NCBI GenBank assembly: GCA_038373885.1
Contig: JAWZYV010012534.1
Location: 1 to 64,000 of the forward strand
DNA length: 64,000 bases
Direction: 5' to 3'
DNA from: Cheiracanthium punctorium
Lineage: Eukaryota > Arthropoda > Arachnida > Araneae > Cheiracanthiidae
Under the pieces are notes generated by a model. It was not told where the DNA came from. It ran no database searches and worked only from the letters and a program-made list of their open reading frames with translations. Position 1 is the stretch's first letter. Each line of letters opens with the position of its first letter. This document shows positions 57,022 through 64,000 of the stretch, one piece after another. A program made the translations under genes and the position numbers.

Positions 57022-59325
57022 TAAAGTAATTAAAAAACTTTGTATAAAACACACATAAGAAGTAAAAGGTAAGAGGATACGCACGTTTCGTTCAAAGGAT
57101 ACGCACGTTTCGTCTGACCAATATAGCCCAAATCACAAGATCCACAAGGAATATAATAAGCACCCCAACTGTTCTCAGTAGGAATAGGATCTTTAAGGGA
57201 AGAAAATTTAAGTTTATTAACAGGTTGAAAAATGACTTTGAAACCGAAATTTTTGAAAAGTTTAGAAATTTTGTAGCATAAAGGTGAAAAGAAAGGTAGT
57301 ACAATTAATTCGTTGTGAAAATTAAGTATTAGTAGAAGTATTAGGCTTATTAAATTTAGAAACAGCTTTATCAATAATAGAGGGGCTAAAACCACGAGAA
57401 ACAGCTAAGGATTTTAAGTAACTAATTTCATTATTAAGAGATGAAGAATCAGAGCAAATTTTGATAGCACGAAACACATAAGTGTAAAAAGCAGAAAGTT
57501 TTTGCTGGTAAGGATGATTAGATAGGGCATGAGGAGGTAAAGATATAGAAAAGGGTTTGCGTAAAACAGAAGTAGAGAAACCGTCAGGATTCCTAGAAAC
57601 AAGAACATCCAAAAAAGGTAAAGAATTGTTGAACTCCTCTTCTAGAGTAAATTGGATACACGGATCAACAGAATTAACAATCAAAAGTAAATTAGAAATA
57701 TCACAATTGGAATCCACTAGAACGAAAGTATCGTCAACATATCTGACCCAGCACGGAAAATTAAAGACCTTGAAGAGCTTCTCTTCAAAATAATGCATAT
57801 AAATATCACATAAGAGAGGTGAGAGAGAATTACCCATAGCAAGACCCTCGGTGTGTTTATAGAAAGAGCCATTAAAAATGAAAGCAGTTTGTTTAATACA
57901 AACGCTTACTAAAGCTATAAACTCTTTAATCTCAATAGAAGAATAATGAAACTCGCGTAAACGCTTTTCCAAACAGTCAATCGCACCTTGGATAGGAACA
58001 TTAGTAAATAAAGATTTAACATCAAGAGAAAGCATTTTACAATTAGTAGGAGAAAGAAGTTTAACTTTGTTAACGAAATCATAAGAGTTTTTAACAGTGT
58101 GGGTATTACTAGCAGTTAAAGGTGAAAGAGTATGCGAGAGGAAATGTGCAAGATTATAAGAAGCAGTACCAATGTTAGAAACAATGGGGCGAAAGGCAAG
58201 AGAAGGTTTATGAATTTTAGGAAGGGCATAGAAACAAGCACAGTTAGCAATAGAAGGAATAACATAACGTTTAGTTTGAGCATTTAAGATTACAGAGGTG
58301 TTTATTACAGAGATTACAGAGGTGTGAAATTTCAGAAAGGTGACTATTAGTAGGATCAGAATTTAATTTAGTGTATGGACCAGTGGTTAGCATGTTATTA
58401 ATACAATCAACATAAGAAGATTTATCAAGTAAAACAGTCTGGCTGCCTTTATCAGCTTTAGTAATGAGTAAATTAGGGTTAGAATTAAGCATAAGATGTC
58501 GCAAAGTATTAAGTTGGTTAGAAGAGAGTTTACTATTTTTAAAGGAGTTTTCCATAGGAGCAATAAGTTTGGAAACCGAAACGTTACTAACACGAGAAAA
58601 ATTCAAACCCAAACTAAGAGCATCTCTCTGAGAATCAGTTAAAACATGCGAAGACAAATTAACAACAGTGTCCTGAACAAGAGGACTGATAGAACCGAGG
58701 GAAGACGTAACCGGAAGAAGAGCTTGGAATTTCTTATCCAAAATAGCTCTGTGAGAAATAGAACGTTGTTCAACATAAGCGAAATTCCGTTTTTCCCAGT
58801 TAGCAAACGCAGGGTAAGACTTACTCAAAAGCAAATGGAGATCATAAAGATAAGATTCAAGAATCAAAACTTTATAACGAACATCCTGAATAAAAGCCCG
58901 TAAAACCGCCCGCTTAGACCTATTCAGAGCCTTATCAACACGAGAAGAACCGTGAATATTGCACTTAATGTCAATGAACTTAGGAATGACATTACTGCGT
59001 TTGCATCGAACAAGAAAACCTAAATGATTCAAGAAACGAGAATGTTTCAATCGTAAACGGGAAAAACGGTTAAACAAAGATGAATCCATACAGAAAACAC
59101 AAACACAGAAAAGAAATAAGCAAGAAAAAGCACACGAAGAAGGAAGGAAGAAAAGTGAGAACAAAAGTGAGTGTTAATAGTCCAAATAAACAAAACAACT
59201 GAAAAATCACTCAAAATACTGGTGTTAAACGATAAAGTAATTAAAAAACTTTGTAAAAAACACACTTCTTATACAAAGTTTTTTAATTACTTTATCGTTT
59301 AACACCAGTATTTTGAGTGATTTTT
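57022..59325 (-). mobile_element. Penelope-like element with inverted terminal fragment
   Basis: 2304 bp with a 14-bp target duplication CAGATAACTGATGA at 57008-57021 and 59326-59339. The text ATAAAGTAATTAAAAAACTT occurs directly at both ends (57022 and about 59230) and again inverted at the far right, giving a hairpin of about 57-bp arms (59199-59255 and 59272-59328). Terminal repeats with an inverted extra piece are a known Penelope feature. Confidence 0.9.
57040..59164 (-). pseudogene. Penelope-like reverse transcriptase with GIY-YIG nuclease
   Basis: N-terminal part (59164-58271): a Ser/Arg-rich start, then ITKADKGSQTVLLDKSSYVD and TGPYTKLNSDPTN, both Penelope N-terminal motifs. The middle (about 58280-57322) reads CACFYALPKIHKPSLAFRPI, SLDVKSLFTNVP, GLAMGNSLSPLLCDIYM and the catalytic RYVDDTF, then LPFLDVLV. 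The C-terminal part (57395-57040) reads WGAYYIPCGSCDLGYIGQTK, the GIY-YIG nuclease start, which is then cut short. The three parts are in three frames. A repeated TTACAGAGGTGT near 58292-58325 accounts for one frameshift. The order is that of canonical Penelope/Neptune-type elements. Confidence 0.92.
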
Positions 59326-59328
59326 CAG
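59199..59328. repeat. 57-bp-arm inverted repeat at the Penelope 5' end
   Basis: Arms 59199-59255 and 59272-59328 (CTGAAAAATCACTCAAAATA start) are close to perfect complements with a 16-nt centre. The outermost bases overlap the target duplication. Confidence 0.92.
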
Positions 59329-61696
59329 ATAACTGATGAGTTTAGAAAGGAATCTCTGTTTTTCACTGTAATGTTTGATGAAACATTAAATGAACAGAAT
59401 GTGAAACAACTTGATGTATATGTACGGTATTGGAGTCTTAAAGAAAGTGGCATTGCAGAAAGATATATTGGCAGTAATCTACTTGGCCATGCTACTGCCA
59501 CAGACATTTTGGATAGTATTTAATCTTTCTTAGGTGCTTGCCAATTAGACCTTAAGTACATGATTATGTTAGGGTCAGACGGCCCAAATGTCAACAAGGC
59601 AGTTTTTTGATTGTTAGATCGAGATGTAAAGTTAGTGAGAGAATTTGGACTAGTTAGTGTTGGAACATGCAATTTACACATCATTCATAATGCGTTTGGT
59701 CATGGCCTTAAACTTGAGGCTTTCACTAATATGATTGATTTTTTGGAAAACATTCATTGTTGGTTTTCTAAATTTCCATCCCGTCAGGAGGATCTGGAAA
59801 AAGCAATGGAGAGCTTTGGAAATGAATACTCAAAAACTTTAAAGTATGTCAGCAATCGATGGTTGTCTGTTGTACATGTATGTGAAAGAACTCTTGATTT
59901 GTTACCATCATTGAAAGTTTACTTTTTAGATGATCTGCCCAAGGAGAAGAATAGGTTAACTAAAAATGACAGATATGGAAATATATGCAAAAGGCTCCAA
60001 ACACCTTTAACACCTATTTATTTGCATTTTTTGATAAGTGTTGGCTCTCTATTTGAGCATTTCTTAAAATTACTGCAGGACAAATCAACACTTATACATG
60101 TACTGTATGATGAACTATCCAAACTTATGCTGAAACTATGTAGGCGTGTCATAAATGAAGATGTTTTAAAAGATAAATATGGTGAAGACTTGCTAAGTAT
60201 AAATGTACGACAAGCGTCTCTTAATGCCAAGGACATTGATTTTGGGAATGGAGTTAAAAAACTCATTCCATCATTAACTCCAGAGCTAAAAGCAGAGTTC
60301 TTAGCAGATGCCAAAGAATTTTATGTTGTCATTATAACATACCTTCAAGAGAATTTACCACTGAAAAACATACTGCTGAAGAATTTAAAAATTTTGCATC
60401 CTCTTATGCGGAAAGAACCAATTAAAAGTTCTCTGCCATCTGTACGACGTTTGGCAAACATGTTGCCATCAGTAATTCCAGAAAATTGTGTCGATAAACT
60501 CACTGATGAGTGGCGTTTATACATTAGTGATCCTGAAATTAGTGATGAGTGGCATTGTGAAAATAAGAATGATATAGATTATTTTTGGAATAATGTGATG
60601 AAGTTGCGTGATAATGGGGATACTCCAAGGTACCCACTCCTCACAGTTTTGGTAAAGGCCCTTTTAACCTTCTCTCACGGTCAGGCTTCAGTAGAGAGAG
60701 GCTTTTCTGTAAACAAGCGAATGTTGACATCAGAGAGAGCATCCATGAAATTAGACACTATTAGAGGCTTACGATTAATTAAAGATGCTGTACAAGGAAA
60801 AATTGATAATGTGTGTATAACTCGTGAAATGATGCAGTTTTACAGAGATGCACATTCGAAATATAAACAAGCACAAGAGGCAGAAAGAAAAACAGAGCAG
60901 AAAGAACTAAAGATCCCAATAAAGAAAACAACTGACCGTGTTGCTGAACTTAAAGTAGAAATTTCCAATGCTCAGTCAATGATTGATGAAGGTAACAAAA
61001 GGTTGAAAACAGGACTCAAAAGAAAGTCTATGAAAGATATAGAAACAGCCCATGCTCTCATAGATGCTGGCAATAAAAAACTGAAAACAGCTAATGAAGA
61101 ACTTCTAAAAAAAAAATAGTTTTGTTTGTAGCTAGGATTTCCCCCCCCCTCTCATTAAAATATTAATGCAAGCTATGCATGAAACATAAAATCAATTGGC
61201 ATGATTTCTATATTGTTCTATTCCTTTTTTTTTTTCTTATATTTTTTCTAAAAATTATAACTGAATAATGTTTTCCCTTTTTTGTATCGGAATGTATGAA
61301 ACTTCTCTGGTAAGTTAAATTCAGTGTGATGTGTTTATTATAAGATATTATTTTATTCACTTATTAGAAAAAATATGATTTTCAGTGCATTTACATTGTC
61401 TCTGGTTAGGATGTATATGTCTGCAACATTATTTTATTTTATTTTATTTTTTTTTTTTTGGTTGTTGTTCTGAAGTTTACATAGTATATATTACACACTA
61501 CACACATAGAAGTATATGGTCTAGATAAATAGACCCTCAATACCATATATATAAGGTATTTTTTATTGTCCTATATTTTGCTTTAAAAAAATCCTATATT
61601 TCTGTTTTTTGCTGCTGGGAGGCCTGCAAGTGTAGTGACTCTTGGTACCTTACCATCGCACTCTTGGACTTGCTGAAGCAATGGGTTTATCCTTAG

Positions 61697-62839
61697 CAGG
61701 GTTTCGGACCCGCCCACAAACCCAAAAAAACCCGGGTGGGTTTAAAAAAAAACACTTAAAAAAACCCACACAGAAGTGGGTTTTTTTGGGGGGTTATTAA
61801 AAATTATCAAAATTTTTCCTTTCTTTCATTTAAATCATTTGTTATTTGACATTAAATACATATAATATTACCTACATAACTTAGTGCATTATATTAGATA
61901 AATATAAATATGCCAGTTTAATTTTTTTATAATTATTTTTCCAACTTCAACATAAAGAATAATAACCTTTTTAAAAATAATACCTTGAGCCAATTCTATC
62001 TGCAATATTTGTTTTGAAATGAACAGGTGTAGAATGCAGGCAGGGATAACTTAGTAATTTATCTCTTTAATGAATAAGTTTTTAAATACGAATAAAATAT
62101 GTAATTATCAGTATAGTGACAAAAAAAAATCCTTTCCCAGATAAGAGAAAAATGGGACATGTCTCTCTCTTACAGCTTACAAGCATGCATCTCAAGAATG
62201 AATTCAGGTTCAGGAAACCATCCTGTATTCTATTAGTTGCTGCATTACTTTAGTACTGAGAAATATAAATCTGATTCATTACACATTGTTTATGTGGGAT
62301 TTAATATCAGACATATTAATTCTAGATTTTTTAAAGTAAAAAGGAATATATATTCAAAGCAAAAATGAATAACTATAAAGAAAATTATTAAATAAATAGT
62401 AGTTCTGCAGTAAGTTGGCCTGCAAAGGCTTTACTGACTTATATTCTAACTAGAAAATATAACTATGATTTTAAAAACATAAAGTTAAAATAATTTAAAA
62501 GTAATAGAAAACAGCCAATCAAAATTAACATATTTTTCTATGTGAAGAATAATATACTTTTATCTATGGTCATAAAACAAATTAGGAGCCCTTTATAAAC
62601 ATCAGCAGAAAAAGATAGTACTGCATTAAAGTTGAAGTTATTTTTACATTTTAATTAATTATTAATTTGTAATGAAAGTTTTCTTTTACACTAAAACTAC
62701 TCTGTTTTGAAATAAACCATAAAATTTAAATCCAAAAAGTGTTATACTATAAAAAAATCTTAATAAAACCCAAAAATACCCAATAAAGCCCACCTGGGTT
62801 GGTTTTTTTTTTTAAAAACCCGGGTTTTTTAAAACCCTG
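61697..62839. mobile_element. hAT-type element with 8-bp target duplication
   Basis: 1143 bp. Ends begin CAGGGTTT on both strands, with AAACCCGGGTGGG-like text just inside both. The duplication ATCCTTAG is at 61689-61696 and 62840-62847. No transposase. It lies a few codons into the pogo-like gene. Confidence 0.92.
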
Positions 62840-62851
62840 ATCCTTAGGCAT

Positions 62852-64000
62852 TTTTATTTACCTGAAATAAATAAATTAAGAAATAAAATAATTATTTTTG
62901 TCGTTTGAGGTTACAAAGTTACATGGAGAAGATAAAAATTACAGATCAAATAAGATGTAACTGATGACTACTGCTATGTAATTCTTATGTAGATACTATG
63001 ATTAAACTTGTAGGCTCAGAGCTAGTGAAAAGCTACCTGTATGTATTTGACCAGACCTGGGTTTTTGTACATTGAGGCCCCTATACCTACCATACATGAG
63101 ATGGGGAGTCACTAAGCCCAGAGTGGTGGACGCGGCGAGTGCGCATGTAAGACAGGTAACGGTTTTTGGCGAATTTTAAATTCATTTGACCATGTCTGCC
63201 GTTTGGAGATTTGAAAATATATTATTATTACTATCGGAAAATAACAATGGCACACCATTAGCACGCGGTTTACATTGTGGCAGACAGTTATGAAAGTGCT
63301 GAAAAAAATAAAATTTTGAAAGTAATTGACCAGATCTGCCATTGATATATTTTATTTATTAGAGTCTCAAAAACTTATATTCGTCACGGCAGACGTTTTC
63401 GTTGCGTACACACTTCAGCAGATAACAAGACTTAGCTACTACCTGGTCAGATCTATGCTTTGGCGGCTTGTGAGCTGCTTCAGTGGTGGGGCCCGAAAAA
63501 AATAGTGCCAATTAAAATTGCGAAAATATAAATACATATAGAACAACCTATACCCGCGTGTACACAGCGTAAGTATTTAAAATTTCTCAAATGACAAATT
63601 ATCATAATTACTGTACAACTTTTGCTATTTTTTACCTAATTATGTTAAATTGAAAAGTTTATTACTAAATAATAAGCCACATTTAATTATTTAATATTTA
63701 TGTTCTTTATAGCTGCCTGTTCACAATTTTTAAATGATTTATTTATTTTAAAATCAATATCAACATATATAAAAAATACATTGAAACATCGCTTTTCGCA
63801 AATCAAGAAATCAAAACAGAAAAATATCTGACTGCACTGCAAAAATACAATCACGTACATAAAAAATGATTTCCTCCTAAGCAAAAAATTTCCCCAAGAC
63901 AGACGTCTAGATCACCATGCGAGGGCCCGAAGATCAGGGCTCTGAAGACAGTGCCAAATAAGCCGTTTGGAAGTCAAGTTAATTCTGCGTCAATATGGCT
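62852..64000. other. Window end, no gene recognised
   Basis: GACCAGA(C/T)CTG-type phrases recur near 63049, 63329 and 63448, and CAGTGGTGGGGCCCG near 63482 looks like a lone hAT-type end. No coding frame is supported. Confidence 0.45.

Larger units (their letters stand above)
56488..61119 (+). pseudogene. hAT-superfamily transposase, split by a Penelope-like element
   Basis: The first part (56488-57007) starts MPNRATKFCEDW and carries a BED-like finger with YCTFCNATV and QHSNTSKRK, the last His of which appears replaced. The second part (59326-61119) carries the RNase H-like catalytic core: D in FTVMFDETLN, D in LGSDGPNVNK, and the C-terminal hAT dimerisation block with Glu in GQASVERGFSVNKRM. 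Damage is seen at four places: the 57022-59325 insertion, a one-base loss near 56980 that puts GLYFLKQITDEF in another frame, a TAA at 59521-59523 and a TGA at 59608-59610. The C-terminus ends in two copies of an A-D/E-x-G-NK-LKT-type repeat (about the last 55 residues), probably coiled coil. The catalytic residues are preserved. Confidence 0.9.
55965..61626 (+). mobile_element. hAT-type element with its own (broken) transposase
   Basis: Ends CAGGGCTCCCAG and, inverted, CAGGCCTCCCAG. The flanking duplication CAAGTG (55959-55964, 61627-61632) is 6 bp rather than the 8 bp usual for hAT. TCCTATATT repeats lie inside both ends in the same orientation. Without the Penelope-like insertion it is about 3.3 kb. 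Confidence 0.88.
50671..62851 (-). pseudogene. Pogo-like (DDE_1) transposase, broken by three insertions
   Basis: Four pieces read in order on the minus strand: 62851-62840 with 61696-61627, 55964-55389, and 51952-50671. The start MPKDKPIASASPRVRW is followed by a psq-type helix-turn-helix (CEELQKILDDTKNGKITQRE, then KYDIPRNTLRNKF), GRPTVFSAEEE, and the catalytic domain with D in FNFDETGF, D in DSMSAH and D in LLQPLDVAYF. The C-terminal tail ends with KWPQINDDLRYEK. Removing each insertion at its target duplication restores the local frame, for example CEEL at 55964/61627. Independent damage includes stops after RVRW, after GTNVSHK and before DSMSAH, and frameshifts in the tail. An acceptor-like TTTATTTCAG lies just upstream of the Met. 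The element ends were not found. Confidence 0.88.

Noticed and set aside
1..64000. tRNA, rRNA or other structured RNA genes
   Set aside because: I looked for tRNA-like arms and A/B boxes and rRNA-like text and saw none I could support; a covariance-model scan would be decisive.

Overview
This window is eukaryotic and AT-rich. It is made almost entirely of transposable elements inserted into one another, and I found no host gene I could defend. The mix points to an invertebrate animal, most likely an arthropod: Mag-like Ty3 elements with a tRNA-Ser type primer site, a BEL/Pao element, a Penelope-like element with a GIY-YIG motif, mariner, pogo, hAT, piggyBac and Merlin relatives, and many MITEs. 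I cannot name the species.

Layout. 1-3016: a 5'-truncated, frameshifted Ty3 integrase fragment and AT-rich flank. 3022-7507: a complete Ty3 element (minus strand), LTRs identical by eye and one intact 1309-residue gag-pol frame. 7513-12801: relics, including a foldback MITE, two 75-80 bp tandem arrays, a Merlin transposase scrap, a mariner-like transposase 3' end, a hAT MITE with an 8-bp duplication, and a mariner deletion derivative. 12826-17351: a second complete Ty3 element (minus), LTRs differing at one base. 17357-25300: sparse sequence with a piggyBac-type MITE holding a 120-bp-arm palindrome and a mariner MITE split by a hAT MITE.

25300-31110: a stack five levels deep (foldback family C, then a piggyBac MITE, a hAT, a second hAT, and a family B element), each insertion checked by its target-site duplication where visible. 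32106-38073: a nearly complete BEL/Pao element (minus) with 5-bp duplications and two frameshifts. 38374-39973: two tandem family A elements. 40708-44507: a long-TIR MITE, a foldback and a hAT MITE. 45453-47695: a second family B element in inverted orientation to the first. 50671-62851: a pogo-like transposase pseudogene (minus) broken by a hAT MITE, a hAT with its own transposase gene (itself broken by a Penelope-like element), and a 3.4-kb foldback element C that carries another hAT MITE.

Most notable is that families A and B, about 174-bp tandem units beside a microsatellite and ending in a hairpin, align with each other in unit sequence, unit length, order and terminal hairpin. They look like two divergent branches of one non-coding transposable-satellite family. 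Foldback family C, whose inverted arms are built of tandem repeats, is a second structurally unusual system.
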